Positions 8,811-18,598 are shown, counted from the stretch's first letter. The stretch: DNA of 64,000 nt from Planctomycetota bacterium (GCA_030836185.1 JAURQH010000031.1:124001-188000); one strand, 5' to 3'. The notes: generated by a model from the letters alone, not told the origin. A program made the numbers and translations.

Positions 8811-10535
8811 ATGTTTTCACTTTTGACTTCACGTCTCCCGCTAATGGGTTCGTTCCTTGGTTGTCTGCTGGTCGTCAGTTCTCTATCGGCTGAGGATAAA
8901 ATTCCGGCAGAGCAAGTGCTGCCTCGAAACACGATGGCCATGATTTCTGTTCCCAGCATTCAGGAATTCAAGGTGCGATACGACGACACCGTTTGGGAGG
9001 ATCTCTTTTCGAATCCCGACATGGCTCCTTTCTGGAGTTCACTTTCCGAGCCTGTGATGACAAACCTCGATGAGTTGGGCACAGAGTATGGGGTTGACTG
9101 GAAAGAGCTTGCCGAAATTCCCACAGGAGAAGTCACTGTGAGCATTACTCGTGTGAAACGAGGCGTGATTGGAGTGACGTTGTCCTTGGAGTATGGTGAG
9201 GCGGTTGATGCTGTTGAAAAGCTATTGACGAGCGTTGAAGAAAATTTGGAGAAGGCAGAAAAAACTCGTCAAACAATCGAATTTGAAGAGACAGAGGTCA
9301 TCTCGTACTCTCTCTCTCCCCCGGGGGCTAAACCCCAAGAGCAGCATTCGCTTGCCTGGTTTCAGAAAGATGGATTTCTGGTGATCTCCAGTCAGCTTGG
9401 TGCGTTGGAAGCGATTCTGTTGCGCTGGGATGGAGAAAACACTGACGTTTTGTCGGAGAAAGATGATTTCAAATACATTCGTGAGCGCTGCCGTGTTGAG
9501 GACTCGGAACCGGTGATGTATTGGTATATAGACCCGTTGTTCGTCGTTCGTACCGGTTTGGAAACTCAAGGGGCCACTCAGCAAGCCTTGTTTCAAACAT
9601 TTCTGCCGCGATTTGGATTGGATAAACTCAAATCAATGGGTGGCTCTGTCGATTTGGCGACTGAACGGTTTGAAAGCGTTTCCCAGGTTGTCGTCTATGC
9701 AGATTCGCCGCAAGCGGGCGTCATGAAATTGTTTCAGGCAGAGGCGACGGCGATTTCTCCTCCTGATTGGGTGTCTGCAAATATTCAGTCATTCATGGTT
9801 TATCACTGGAAGTTAGAGGAAGCCTTATCGGCGGCACGAACTCTCGTTGATACGTTCCAGCCGGGTTCCTTTGATCGTATGATGGACGGGTTGGCGGAAC
9901 ATCCCGGCGCTCAAGGGCTTCATCCGCAGAAGGATTTCCTCGATCTACTCAAGGGAACAATCGCAGTTGAAGTGACGGTTCCTCCTTCCGGCGATGCCGC
10001 TGACGGCACGATCACTCTTATGGCTGCGGAGTTGAAGGACCGCCAACGCATGGAGGATGTGTTAGCCAAAGTTCAAAAAATGGACAACGCCGCCATCAAG
10101 GTGCGAAACTTTCAAGGTTCAACGATCTATCAGTTTCCATTGGCGAATGAGGCGAGCTTGGAATTGACGATCTCTCAGGACACTTTATTCGTAACCGATC
10201 ATGCCACTCGTATCGAAAAACTGTTGCGAGGTGGTGAAAGCATGCAGAGATTGAAAGACTCTCCCCAGTTTCTCAAACTGGCGGCGGAAGCTCCCGAAGC
10301 CGCCGGCATGTGGGGGATTGATCAAACTCATTTGCAAGTCGAACGTATGTCCCAAGAAATTAGTGATCTATTGAATCAGCTTCCACAAAACGAGAATTCG
10401 GAGGAAGCGCGAAAAGTGTTTCAAAGTTTCCCAGAGGCCGATGTCCTGAAAAAATACTTCCCAGACACATTCTTCTATGTGACAGAAGATGAGCGCGGGG
10501 TGTACTGGAAATCCTATTCCCTTCGTAAAAACTAA
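8811..10535 (+). CDS. Large exported protein, possibly DUF3352-like
   Basis: A 574-residue protein with an N-terminal signal (LPLMGSFLGCLLVVSSLSA). The mature part starts EDKIPAEQVLPRNTMAMISVPS and continues as an alternation of beta-rich and helical segments with no obvious catalytic motif and no later membrane segment. The opening 'LPxxTxAxISVPS' and the overall plan resemble the large secreted planctomycete proteins annotated DUF3352; this assignment is from memory of the pattern and is uncertain. It lies between two other exported proteins. Confidence 0.65.
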   Translation: MFSLLTSRLPLMGSFLGCLLVVSSLSAEDKIPAEQVLPRNTMAMISVPSIQEFKVRYDDTVWEDLFSNPDMAPFWSSLSEPVMTNLDELGTEYGVDWKELAEIPTGEVTVSITRVKRGVIGVTLSLEYGEAVDAVEKLLTSVEENLEKAEKTRQTIEFEETEVISYSLSPPGAKPQEQHSLAWFQKDGFLVISSQLGALEAILLRWDGENTDVLSEKDDFKYIRERCRVEDSEPVMYWYIDPLFVVRTGLETQGATQQALFQTFLPRFGLDKLKSMGGSVDLATERFESVSQVVVYADSPQAGVMKLFQAEATAISPPDWVSANIQSFMVYHWKLEEALSAARTLVDTFQPGSFDRMMDGLAEHPGAQGLHPQKDFLDLLKGTIAVEVTVPPSGDAADGTITLMAAELKDRQRMEDVLAKVQKMDNAAIKVRNFQGSTIYQFPLANEASLELTISQDTLFVTDHATRIEKLLRGGESMQRLKDSPQFLKLAAEAPEAAGMWGIDQTHLQVERMSQEISDLLNQLPQNENSEEARKVFQSFPEADVLKKYFPDTFFYVTEDERGVYWKSYSLRKN

Positions 10536-10653
10536 CTTTACTCACAGATATTGCTGATGAAACACCGAAACTTTGCGAGTGATGCCGGGTTTTATAAAGG
10601 AGAGGCACTGAATTGTCAGGTGCGTCAAATTGCTCAACTTAGGAAAGTCGATT

Positions 10654-11916
10654 ATGAGGAATCCACTATTTCTGTCTTGTCTGTTTATTTTGGCAACGTC
10701 GATTTGTTCTGCTCAACAAGGCGTCAACCCAAGTGAGACTTTCTTCAAAACACTCGACAAAAACAGTGACGGGCTGCTGACTCGCGAAGAATTGGGGGCC
10801 GAAAAAGAGGCTCTCTTTAATCGACTGGTGACTCTCGCTGACAAGAATGAAGATGGCAAACTGACTCGGGATGAATTTCTGGCCGGTGTGAGTCCCAAGT
10901 CTGTTGAGAGTTCTGCCCCCCAAGGGCGTCCGCAAGCTCGTCTCGGTGACCGTCAACAGTTTCCTGGACCTGAGCAGATGTTTGAGCGATTGGATCGAGA
11001 CAAAAATGGCAAGCTGACAAAAGAAGAAATGCCGGAACCTTTTCGAGAGCGGTTTGCTCCCATTTTTGAAAAGCTCAATAAAGAATCGCTCAATGCCGAA
11101 GAGTTCTCGACGGCGCTCTCAATCTTAATGGAGCGACCTAACACACAGCGCGGTTTACCCGATGAGGGACAGTTCTTTGAACGTCTCGACCGGAATCAGG
11201 ATGGCAAGGTCACTCTTGATGAAGTCCCCGAAGAAATTCGTGAACGTGTTAAACCGATGTTTGATCGTTTAGGAAAATCGGCGATCACAAAAGATGACTT
11301 TGCCAAGTTGCGAGGAATGCAACCGGATGATCGTCCCAAGTCGGGCCGTCCAGATGATGGTCGTCCTCAGACTGGAGAGCGTCCTGATTTTATGCGTCGT
11401 CCAGATGAGGATGGGCCTCCTTCGCGTGGTCCTGCTTTTTTTGCAATTCTCGATACGGACCGCGATGGAATGCTTTCCGCGAGCGAGCTTTCCAGTGCTT
11501 CTCAACTCGTGGCAAAACTTGATCGAAACGAAGATCGCAAACTTGACCCGGCCGAAATGATGGGTTTCAGTCGCGGTTCTGGTAGTCCCGTACGGAGACC
11601 CGAGATGCGAGGAACGGGAGAATCTGACCGTCCTCGTCGTCCTGAAATGGCAGAGACTCAACAACCGGCTGGACGTACTCGCGATGAAAGTCGTCCCAAA
11701 AAACGCGATGCAGGTGCCTTGAGTGAGGCCTCAAACACTGATTTTGCGAAAAGTTTCTTCAGTCGATTTGATCAGAATGAGGATGGCAAAATCTCAAAAG
11801 AAGAAACCCCGGAACGAATGCAGCAGAATTTCGGTCGGCTCGATTCTAACGAGGATGGCAGTATCAGCCAACAAGAACTCTCGCAGGCATTATCGCGTCG
11901 CGATCAGGGAAAGTGA
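10654..11916 (+). CDS. Exported protein with eight EF-hand calcium loops
   Basis: A 420-residue exported protein. ATG 10654 is preferred over an upstream TTG at 10630, because it has AGGAAAG seven bases upstream and starts a signal peptide (MRNPLFLSCLFILATSICSAQ). EF-hand loops of the DxNxDGxL/I type occur at about residues 35 (DKNSDG), 63 (DKNEDG), 114 (DRDKNG), 179 (DRNQDG), 267 (DTDRDG), 290 (DRNEDR, lacking the usual glycine), 373 (DQNEDG) and 398 (DSNEDG). They are separated by Arg/Pro/Asp-rich linkers, such as RPDDGRPQTGERP. Calcium binding outside the cytoplasm is likely; the partner is unknown. Confidence 0.8.
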   Translation: MRNPLFLSCLFILATSICSAQQGVNPSETFFKTLDKNSDGLLTREELGAEKEALFNRLVTLADKNEDGKLTRDEFLAGVSPKSVESSAPQGRPQARLGDRQQFPGPEQMFERLDRDKNGKLTKEEMPEPFRERFAPIFEKLNKESLNAEEFSTALSILMERPNTQRGLPDEGQFFERLDRNQDGKVTLDEVPEEIRERVKPMFDRLGKSAITKDDFAKLRGMQPDDRPKSGRPDDGRPQTGERPDFMRRPDEDGPPSRGPAFFAILDTDRDGMLSASELSSASQLVAKLDRNEDRKLDPAEMMGFSRGSGSPVRRPEMRGTGESDRPRRPEMAETQQPAGRTRDESRPKKRDAGALSEASNTDFAKSFFSRFDQNEDGKISKEETPERMQQNFGRLDSNEDGSISQQELSQALSRRDQGK

Positions 11917-12027
11917 GCATCGGCTTTCTCGATGTTTGAAGGCTTCCCTTCGCGAATTGATGCCGAGCCGTTAGACTGGGAGATCAAGTAATTCTGACTC
12001 CCAAACTTCTGGTGGCCGCCAATTCGC

Positions 12028-12960
12028 ATGTTATCTCTCGACGGATTTGATGCTCCCGATGCTTACCGCGGATGTGTGGTGGCGATCGGGAACTTTGACG
12101 GCGTTCACCGCGGCCATCAAGTCATGCTTGATCGGTTGAAGTTCCATGCCAGAAAACTCGATGTTCCGGCAGTCGTCTTGACGTTCCATCCGCATCCGAT
12201 CACATTGCTGCGTCCCGAGCAGACACCACCTCCTCTCAGTACGTTGGAAAGGAAGTTGGAACTGCTCGAACGATACGGCATTGACGTTGTGATTGCCTAT
12301 CCCACAGATCGAGTGTTACTCGAACTATCCGCCGAAGATTTCTTCCAACAGATTGTCTGCAATCAATTGAAGGCTTGTGGAATGGTGGAAGGGCCGAACT
12401 TCTTTTTTGGAAAAAACCGTTCAGGAACGGTGGAGCGACTCGCCGAACTCTGCGGTCAAAATGAGATGTTCCTTGATATCGTTCAACCGGAAAATGTTGA
12501 TGGATTGATGATTTCTTCCAGCCGCATCCGTGAACTCGTCCGCAGAGGAAAATTGGGGGAAGCGCGCGAGTTGCTAGGGCATCCTTACCAAATCAGTGGG
12601 CAGGTGGTGAAGGGGGCAGGGCGTGGTCGAGAATTGGGTTTCCCAACGGCCAACTTGTCGGAGATTACGACCTTGTTACCTCCTACGGGTGTTTATGGAG
12701 GAATTGGAGGTTTTGGGACAACAGTGTCTCCCGCGGCGATTCATATTGGACCGAATCCCACATTCTCGGAGGAGGGATCGAAGGTCGAAATACACCTGAT
12801 CGGCTGTGAGTCTGATTTCTACGGAAAAACTTTGAAAGTCGACTTTTTAGATGGGATACGAGATGTGCGTAAGTTTGCCAATGCTGAAGAGTTAAAAGAA
12901 CAGTTGGAAATCGATCTTCACGCCGTTCAAAGTCTGGTTTCGAGCTACCTTCCACGCTAA
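12028..12960 (+). CDS. ribF: Bifunctional riboflavin kinase / FAD synthetase
   Basis: A 310-residue cytoplasmic enzyme that makes FMN from riboflavin and then FAD. The N-terminal adenylyltransferase half has IGNFDGVHRGHQ, TFHPHP and SSSRIREL (residues 17-170), and the C-terminal kinase half has GRELGFPTANL followed by the GVYGGIGG strand. Length and order match RibF. The DHH phosphoesterase gene starts 12 bases after its stop, so the two are likely one transcript. No FMN riboswitch is visible upstream. Confidence 0.95.
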   Translation: MLSLDGFDAPDAYRGCVVAIGNFDGVHRGHQVMLDRLKFHARKLDVPAVVLTFHPHPITLLRPEQTPPPLSTLERKLELLERYGIDVVIAYPTDRVLLELSAEDFFQQIVCNQLKACGMVEGPNFFFGKNRSGTVERLAELCGQNEMFLDIVQPENVDGLMISSSRIRELVRRGKLGEARELLGHPYQISGQVVKGAGRGRELGFPTANLSEITTLLPPTGVYGGIGGFGTTVSPAAIHIGPNPTFSEEGSKVEIHLIGCESDFYGKTLKVDFLDGIRDVRKFANAEELKEQLEIDLHAVQSLVSSYLPR

Positions 12961-12972
12961 CATGGGTTCGCT

Positions 12973-13986
12973 ATGCCTGATTGGAGTGAACTCAAAAAGA
13001 TTGTCGATGCGCATCAGACGTTTGTGCTGACCTGTCACGTACGTCCCGATGCCGATGCGCTCGGTTCAGAACTCGCTTTGGCTTGCTTGCTTCAAGATCT
13101 TGGCAAAGATGTTCGTATTGCCAATCCTTCGAATGCTCCTAACACCCTCGAATTTTTGAATAACGACGAACTGGTGAGTGTTCTTGGTCAGGGAATCAAG
13201 TCGGAAGAAGTCTTGTCAGCCGATGTCCACATTATCTTGGATACCTCGGCATGGTCTCAACTCCAAGGGGTTGGAGAGGTCTTTCGAAAGACAGATGCGG
13301 TCAAAGTTGTGATCGACCATCATGTCTCTTCCGATGACCTGGATGCTCACGATTTCAAAGATACCAGTGCCGAAGCGACGGGGGCGTTAATTTATCGATT
13401 TGCCAAAGAATGTGGGCTTCCCGTGTCAGAGAAGGCTGCATTTTATATGTTCTGTGCAATTGCCACGGACACTGGCTGGTTTCGATTCCCTTCTGTCAGC
13501 TCCCAGACATACCGAGATATTGCAGAAATGATTGACTTAGGGGTCAAGCCGCATCTAGTGTATGGAGAGTTGTACGAACGTAGCAGTTTAGCACGACACC
13601 ATTTGTCGGGACGCATTCTACAACGCATTACAACAATTGAAAAAGGCTTGGTCTCATGGACTTGGGTGGCCCGCGAGGACTTTCGCGAAACAGGAGCCAA
13701 ACCCGTCGATACAGAAGATCTGGTCAATGAATGTTTAAGAGTTGAAGGAACCAAAGTGGCGTTTATCGCTGTCGAACAGGAAAATGGACAGGTGAAGTTC
13801 AGTTTTCGTGCTCGGCTTGGTTCCAATGTGGCAATCATTGCCGAGCAGTTTGGTGGTGGCGGTCACACTTTGGCGGCCGGTGCGATGTTGCCCGGCCCGT
13901 TAGAAAAAGCAAAGCAACAAGTCTTGGAGGCGGTCATCAAATCGGTGGCTGAGCAAGAAGGTTTGTCCGCCTCAAACCCTGCCTGA
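12973..13986 (+). CDS. DHH/DHHA1 phosphoesterase (NrnA-like oligoribonuclease / pAp phosphatase)
   Basis: A 337-residue protein. The DHH domain shows HVRPDADALGSEL (metal-binding DAD) near residue 22, a VIDHHVSSDD motif near residue 115 and ATDTGWFRF; the DHHA1 domain ends with the RNA-binding GGGGHTLAAGA near residue 295. NrnA enzymes degrade very short RNAs and dephosphorylate 3'-phosphoadenosine 5'-phosphate. It follows ribF closely; a terminator is found downstream. Confidence 0.85.
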   Translation: MPDWSELKKIVDAHQTFVLTCHVRPDADALGSELALACLLQDLGKDVRIANPSNAPNTLEFLNNDELVSVLGQGIKSEEVLSADVHIILDTSAWSQLQGVGEVFRKTDAVKVVIDHHVSSDDLDAHDFKDTSAEATGALIYRFAKECGLPVSEKAAFYMFCAIATDTGWFRFPSVSSQTYRDIAEMIDLGVKPHLVYGELYERSSLARHHLSGRILQRITTIEKGLVSWTWVAREDFRETGAKPVDTEDLVNECLRVEGTKVAFIAVEQENGQVKFSFRARLGSNVAIIAEQFGGGGHTLAAGAMLPGPLEKAKQQVLEAVIKSVAEQEGLSASNPA

Positions 13987-14051
13987 ATATTTCCCACCTG
14001 TTTTTGAGTTTCCCAACTTCCAATCTACGAGAACTGAACCACGGATAAAAT

Positions 14052-14071
14052 CCGAGCGTTCCTCGGTTTTT
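14052..14071 (+). terminator. Short rho-independent terminator after the DHH phosphoesterase gene
   Basis: CCGAG (14052-14056) pairs with CTCGG (14062-14066) around CGTTC and is followed by five T residues; weaker A-T pairs extend the stem. It separates ribF and the phosphoesterase from the Rieske/cytochrome genes. Confidence 0.6.
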
Positions 14072-14095
14072 CTTGTGAATTGATGGAGCACAATC

Positions 14096-14680
14096 ATGAA
14101 CGAACAACCTCAGAACAAGCCCGCTGAAGAAGGTGTTTCACGGCGTAACTTCATGACAAAATTCTGGTCAGTCGTGATCGGCGGAATTGTCTCTCTTACG
14201 CCCGTGGTGGTGGGACTGACATTCTTTCTCGATCCGATTCTCCGCAAGAGGAAAGTGGCAGGAGGCGAGTCTGCGGGTAGCCCCGGAGAAGGGTTTCTCA
14301 AAGTCAGTAGCGAGGCGGCTCTTCCGGCAGATGGAACTCCCGTGTTTCAGCAAATCCGAAAAAATGTGATTGATGCCTGGAATACCTACATCGATCAGCC
14401 CGTCGGTTCGGTCTATTTACGGAAAACTGAAGAAGGGGGCGTTTCTGCATTCAATAGTGAATGCCCTCACCTTGGTTGCACTGTGAGTTATGTGGACAGT
14501 TCCAAACAATACAAATGCCCCTGCCACGATAGTAAGTTTGAGTTGGACGGCGAACGAACCAACGAGATTCCCCCTCGACCGATGGATGAGTTGGATGTGA
14601 AGGTGGATGAAAGCGGTGATATTTGGGTGAAATTTCAAAGCTATAAGATTGGCGTTTCAGAACAGATTCCAAAGAATTGA
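14096..14680 (+). CDS. qcrA: Rieske 2Fe-2S subunit of cytochrome bc complex
   Basis: A 194-residue membrane-anchored iron-sulfur protein. A twin-arginine type signal-anchor (SRRNFMTKFW followed by a hydrophobic segment) precedes the Rieske domain. Cluster ligands are in CPHLGC (Cys123, His125) and CPCHDSKF (Cys141, His144). It accepts electrons from quinol at the Qo site of cytochrome b and passes them to a c-type heme. Its stop overlaps a possible TTG start of the cytochrome b gene, and the likely ATG start of that gene lies two bases beyond the stop, so the two are one operon. Confidence 0.9.
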   Translation: MNEQPQNKPAEEGVSRRNFMTKFWSVVIGGIVSLTPVVVGLTFFLDPILRKRKVAGGESAGSPGEGFLKVSSEAALPADGTPVFQQIRKNVIDAWNTYIDQPVGSVYLRKTEEGGVSAFNSECPHLGCTVSYVDSSKQYKCPCHDSKFELDGERTNEIPPRPMDELDVKVDESGDIWVKFQSYKIGVSEQIPKN

Positions 14681-14682
14681 TC

Positions 14683-16623
14683 ATGAAAAAATTACTCAAT
14701 TGGTTGGACGACCGAACTGGATATCGTGAAGTCGTCAACGATGCCCTTTACGAAAGCATCCCGGGTGGCGCTCGCTGGCGTTACGTCTGGGGGAGCACTT
14801 TAGTGTTTACTTTCTTTTTGCAGGTGATCACCGGCATCTTTCTGTGGACTGCGTATGCACCCAGCACGCAGACTGCTTGGGAAAGTGTCTATTACATCCA
14901 GAATGAGATGACTTTAGGCTGGTTGGTTCGCGGGATTCACCATTTCGCGGCTCAAGCGATGGTTGTGCTGTTGGTGATTCATCTTTTGCAGGTCATTATC
15001 GATGGTGCTTATAAAGCTCCAAGAGAAGTCAATTTCTGGCTGGGGATTGTCTTGATGGGCATTGTTTTAGGACTCTCGCTCACCGGCTATCTTCTTCCCT
15101 GGGATCAAAAAGGTTATTACGCCACGAAAGTGGCGACCAACATTATGGGAGTCACACCGGCTGTGGGGACGGAAGTTCAGCAGATTGTTCAAGGAGGTAG
15201 TGACTACGGCCACCATACGCTCACACGGTTCTTTGCGCTTCACGCGGGCATTTTACCGGGACTGCTCATCGCGTTTCTGGGTTTGCATATTGCCGTCTTT
15301 CGTCGCCACGGAATCCATGCGAAAGATCCGTCTCATGCCCCGGAAGGAATGTTTTGGCCCGATCAAATTCTCAAAGATGCCGTTGCCTGTTTGGCGGTCT
15401 TGGCAACGGTGTTACTTTTATCCATCTACAAAGGTGCCGAGTTGAGTGCTCCGGCCGATCCGTCAACTCCTTACGATGCGGCTCGTCCTGAATGGTATTT
15501 CCTGTTTTTGTTTCGGTTCCTCAAGTTTGAGTTCATCGATAAATTTGGCTTGGCCTTCGGCGCGATTTATATTCCCGGAGCGTTGATGTTATTTCTGGTG
15601 ATGATGCCAATCGTGGCCATCTGGCGGTTTGGCCATCAGTTGAATGTCGCTGTGACGATGATTTTGACCGCGTGCATTGTTGGGCTGACAGGACTTGCGC
15701 TTTATGAAGACTGGTATAGCGATAGCGAAGCCTCCGTGAAGTTTCGTAATGATGTGGCAGCCGCTCATCACGATGCCGCACGTGTGAGAGAGTTGGCCCA
15801 GGGGCCGGCGGGAATCCCTTCGTCGGGTGCCGTTTCACTGTTGAGAAACGATCCCCTCACGCAAGGTCCCAAAATCTTCGCTGCTCGATGTGCCAGTTGC
15901 CATCGATTCAATGGGCATGACGGCACCGGGCATATCGTGATGGTTGAGGGAGAAGAGGCACCGGCGACCGCAGCCGATCTGGGGGGATTTGGTTCGCGAC
16001 AATGGGTCGAAGATATTCTTGTCAACTATCAGGAAGTCTTTGCTCCCACTCGTAATACCACGAAGGAAGGAACCAATCTTGGTGAGTTGTTCCTCGATGA
16101 TGAATATAACATGGCAGGCTGGGTGAAAGAACACAAAGAGACGCTCTTGATGCCTGAAAATCAGGAAGCTCTGAATGGTTTGATCGAGTTTCTGGTGGCT
16201 CAGTCGGGCCGAGAAGATTTCGCTCCTTACGATGAAGCCCTCGTGGCCAAAGGTCGCGATGTCTTTGAAAATGGGACTCTTGCCAAGGGAGAGTTTTCCT
16301 CCAATTGTCTTGATTGTCACGATGTCAAAGTTCGCGGAGAGGAAGAGGCACTCGGGTTTCCCGGCACGGCTCCTGTGTTGACCGGCTATGCCGGACGGGA
16401 ATGGTTGAAAAGCTTTATCTCGAATCCGGCAACGGAACAGCATTATGGATATGGAGACAAGAATGCCATGCCGGCGTTCGAAGATTCGTTACCTGAACGC
16501 GAGCTCGATTTGTTAGTTCGTTGGATGTTGAACGACTATTATGTCTCTGCGGAAAAGAGTTCGCATTCAGAGGATTCGGATCATCAATCGTCCACGGACG
16601 AAAGTGAAACAGAAGACCCTTAA
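14683..16623 (+). CDS. Cytochrome b fused to a C-terminal diheme cytochrome c region
   Basis: A 646-residue membrane protein. Residues 1 to about 360 form a full cytochrome b: amphipathic N-terminus, about eight membrane segments, heme-ligating histidines in GIHHFAAQ and HLLQV and later HHTLTRFFALHAG and LHIAVFRRH, and the Qo-site PEWY at 269-272. The remainder is hydrophilic with two heme c sites, CASCH (403-407) and CLDCH (542-546), and a Ser/Asp-rich tail. In many bacteria these are separate proteins. The chosen start is the ATG at 14683; a TTG at 14677 overlapping the Rieske stop is possible. With the Rieske protein this makes a quinol:cytochrome c reductase of mixed b6f/bc1 style. Confidence 0.88.
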   Translation: MKKLLNWLDDRTGYREVVNDALYESIPGGARWRYVWGSTLVFTFFLQVITGIFLWTAYAPSTQTAWESVYYIQNEMTLGWLVRGIHHFAAQAMVVLLVIHLLQVIIDGAYKAPREVNFWLGIVLMGIVLGLSLTGYLLPWDQKGYYATKVATNIMGVTPAVGTEVQQIVQGGSDYGHHTLTRFFALHAGILPGLLIAFLGLHIAVFRRHGIHAKDPSHAPEGMFWPDQILKDAVACLAVLATVLLLSIYKGAELSAPADPSTPYDAARPEWYFLFLFRFLKFEFIDKFGLAFGAIYIPGALMLFLVMMPIVAIWRFGHQLNVAVTMILTACIVGLTGLALYEDWYSDSEASVKFRNDVAAAHHDAARVRELAQGPAGIPSSGAVSLLRNDPLTQGPKIFAARCASCHRFNGHDGTGHIVMVEGEEAPATAADLGGFGSRQWVEDILVNYQEVFAPTRNTTKEGTNLGELFLDDEYNMAGWVKEHKETLLMPENQEALNGLIEFLVAQSGREDFAPYDEALVAKGRDVFENGTLAKGEFSSNCLDCHDVKVRGEEEALGFPGTAPVLTGYAGREWLKSFISNPATEQHYGYGDKNAMPAFEDSLPERELDLLVRWMLNDYYVSAEKSSHSEDSDHQSSTDESETEDP

Positions 16624-16670
16624 AATCGTCCATCAGAAGCAATCCAGAATTGAGCCCCCGTCAAGGCTCT

Positions 16671-16701
16671 CGCCCCAGTTTCGCGACCGGGGCGTTTTTT
16701 T
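16671..16701 (+). terminator. Rho-independent terminator after the cytochrome b/c gene
   Basis: CGCCCC (16671-16676) pairs with GGGGCG (16689-16694), followed by seven T residues. It lies inside an in-frame 5' extension of the decarboxylase gene, which argues against the longer reading of that gene and for the start at 16812. Confidence 0.75.
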
Positions 16702-16811
16702 ATTGCGCAAAATCGAACGACATTTTGCAATTCCGGTTTGCCGATGCGAACCTCTTTGAGAGAATGGGACTCCAGATAGATCACAGAGTTCCATTCAGGA
16801 CAGGGCGGTAC

Positions 16812-18329
16812 ATGTCATCTTATGCTTCGCAGGCGGACGAAATCGAACAGGCTCGACAGAGAATCGCATCAGCCTACGATCCTCGATTGCTGGAGTCAGC
16901 CGGTCACGAAATGATTGATCTGCTGGTCTCTCAGCTCGAAAGTTGTCAACAATCTGTCGGCAATGTTTTGAACTGGAATTCTCCTGGCGAAAACGTGGCG
17001 GAAGCCGCCCGACTACTTGCGACCGGCAAGAATGATGGAGAAGAAAAATCATTGTCGGATCGAGTTCGATTGCTTGCCGAAACGATGCTTGCTCGCGGTC
17101 AGAATTTACAAGATCCGCGGTATATTGGTCATCAAGTTCCTGCCTCTGTCCCATTGGCGGGTCTGTTTGATGCCATTGGTGCCGTCACGAACTCGGTCAT
17201 GGCTGTGTATGAAATGGGGCCTTGGGCAACCGCGTGTGAAATTTCTTTAGTGGAAGAAATTGGAAAGCTGATAGGGTATGAGGAAGGAGCCTTCTCGGGA
17301 TTTATTACGCATGGAGGATCTCTCGCTAATCTGACGGCATTGCTGACGGCGCGAAATGTTGCATTGGGGGAGAGTTGGAAAGAGGGGGTTTCGGGAACAG
17401 ATCCTCGACCCGTCATTATTGCTCATGGTGCCGCTCATTATTGCATCGAACGCTCGGCGGGAATTCTGGGCATCGGAACGGATCAATGTTTGAAGGCGTC
17501 ATTGGATGATAGAGGGCGCATTGACGTAGAAAAGCTCGAAGCATTGATCATTGAGGTGCAGTCTAAAGGACATCCGATTATTGCGGTCTGCGCGTCTGCT
17601 TGTGCGACACCGATCGGTGCTTTTGATCCACTTCACGAAATTGCCGACCTCTGTGAAAAATATGAGGTTTGGATGCATGTGGACGCCGCTCACGGTGGTG
17701 CTGCCTGTTTCAGTGATCGCTATCGCGATCTGATTTCTGGTTTGGAGCGTGCCGACAGCATGATTTGCGATGCTCATAAAATGATGTTCGTGCCAGCATT
17801 ATGTGCCTTCGTCTTTTATAAAAACCGAGAACACCGGTTCGAAGCGTTCCAGCAGAATGCTCCCTACCTTTTTGATCCCTCCGCCCCCGATATCATGGAA
17901 TACGATAGTGGGTTAAAAACGATTGAATGTACGAAACGTGCGGCGGCGTTCGGTCTTTGGGGATTGTGGAGTGCGTTTGGAAAAGAGCTGTTCGCTGATC
18001 TTGTCGATGTCACATTTTCGATGGGGCAGGTTTTTTACGAAAAATTGAGAGCTGCTTCCGACTTTCAGGTGCTTCACAAACCGGAGTGCAACATTGTCGT
18101 GTTTCGATATTTACCAGAGGGATTAGCCGAGCGAGGGGCTGATCAGATTGGAGAATTTCAACTCAGGTTGCGTCGAAAGCTGATCGAGTCGGGTGAGTTC
18201 TACATTGTTCCCACCAGCTTCGAGGGAGTGGCAGCCTTGCGTTGCACCGTGATTAACCCGCTGACGACACCCGAGCACCTCGATGAGTTGATGAATGCGC
18301 TACGGGAACAGGGGAGAGATTTGCTCTGA
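16812..18329 (+). CDS. Group II PLP-dependent amino-acid decarboxylase
   Basis: A 505-residue enzyme. The start at 16812 (MSSYASQADE) is chosen because a terminator precedes it within the longer frame. The PLP fold shows GGSLANLTAL, HVDAAHGGA with the ring-contacting Asp (about 291), and DAHKMMFVP with the Schiff-base lysine (about 323). The family includes glutamate, aspartate, 2,4-diaminobutyrate and aromatic amino acid decarboxylases; substrate cannot be fixed from the sequence. It stands alone between terminators, so no pathway can be read from its neighbours. Confidence 0.85.
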   Translation: MSSYASQADEIEQARQRIASAYDPRLLESAGHEMIDLLVSQLESCQQSVGNVLNWNSPGENVAEAARLLATGKNDGEEKSLSDRVRLLAETMLARGQNLQDPRYIGHQVPASVPLAGLFDAIGAVTNSVMAVYEMGPWATACEISLVEEIGKLIGYEEGAFSGFITHGGSLANLTALLTARNVALGESWKEGVSGTDPRPVIIAHGAAHYCIERSAGILGIGTDQCLKASLDDRGRIDVEKLEALIIEVQSKGHPIIAVCASACATPIGAFDPLHEIADLCEKYEVWMHVDAAHGGAACFSDRYRDLISGLERADSMICDAHKMMFVPALCAFVFYKNREHRFEAFQQNAPYLFDPSAPDIMEYDSGLKTIECTKRAAAFGLWGLWSAFGKELFADLVDVTFSMGQVFYEKLRAASDFQVLHKPECNIVVFRYLPEGLAERGADQIGEFQLRLRRKLIESGEFYIVPTSFEGVAALRCTVINPLTTPEHLDELMNALREQGRDLL

Positions 18330-18340
18330 AAGGAGCGCAT

Positions 18341-18430
18341 AAAAATAGCCCGGCCAATCTGGTCCCCTCAGCAGCAAGCTACTGCCCAAATCAACCGGGC
18401 TGAATTCAGCTCAAAAACGAGCTTTGTATT
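18341..18430. terminator. Probable bidirectional termination region between convergent genes
   Basis: AGCCCGG (18347-18353) and CCGGGCT (18395-18401) form an inverted repeat; on the minus strand it is followed by ATTTTT and could end the uppS-cdsA transcript. Just beyond, AGCTC (18408-18412) and GAGCT (18419-18423) followed by TTGTATTTT could end the decarboxylase transcript on the plus strand. The first loop is long (41 bases), so support is moderate. Confidence 0.45.
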
Positions 18431-18598
18431 TTCAGGCAATCCTTAATTGGTATTATAGCTTCCCGATCAAGATCGACATCGTCTCACTCTGTCTCTGTTC
18501 TCCTTTTTTTCTGAAAACATCAGTGCATTTAGTCCATATTTGAGGGTTTTTACCGCATTTTGATCAATTCAACAGGTTCGAATTTATTTTGAATAAAC

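Noticed and set aside
16650-16811. 54-residue N-terminal extension of the PLP decarboxylase
   Set aside because: It contains a rho-independent terminator with seven T residues, and the family alignment region starts after the ATG at 16812.
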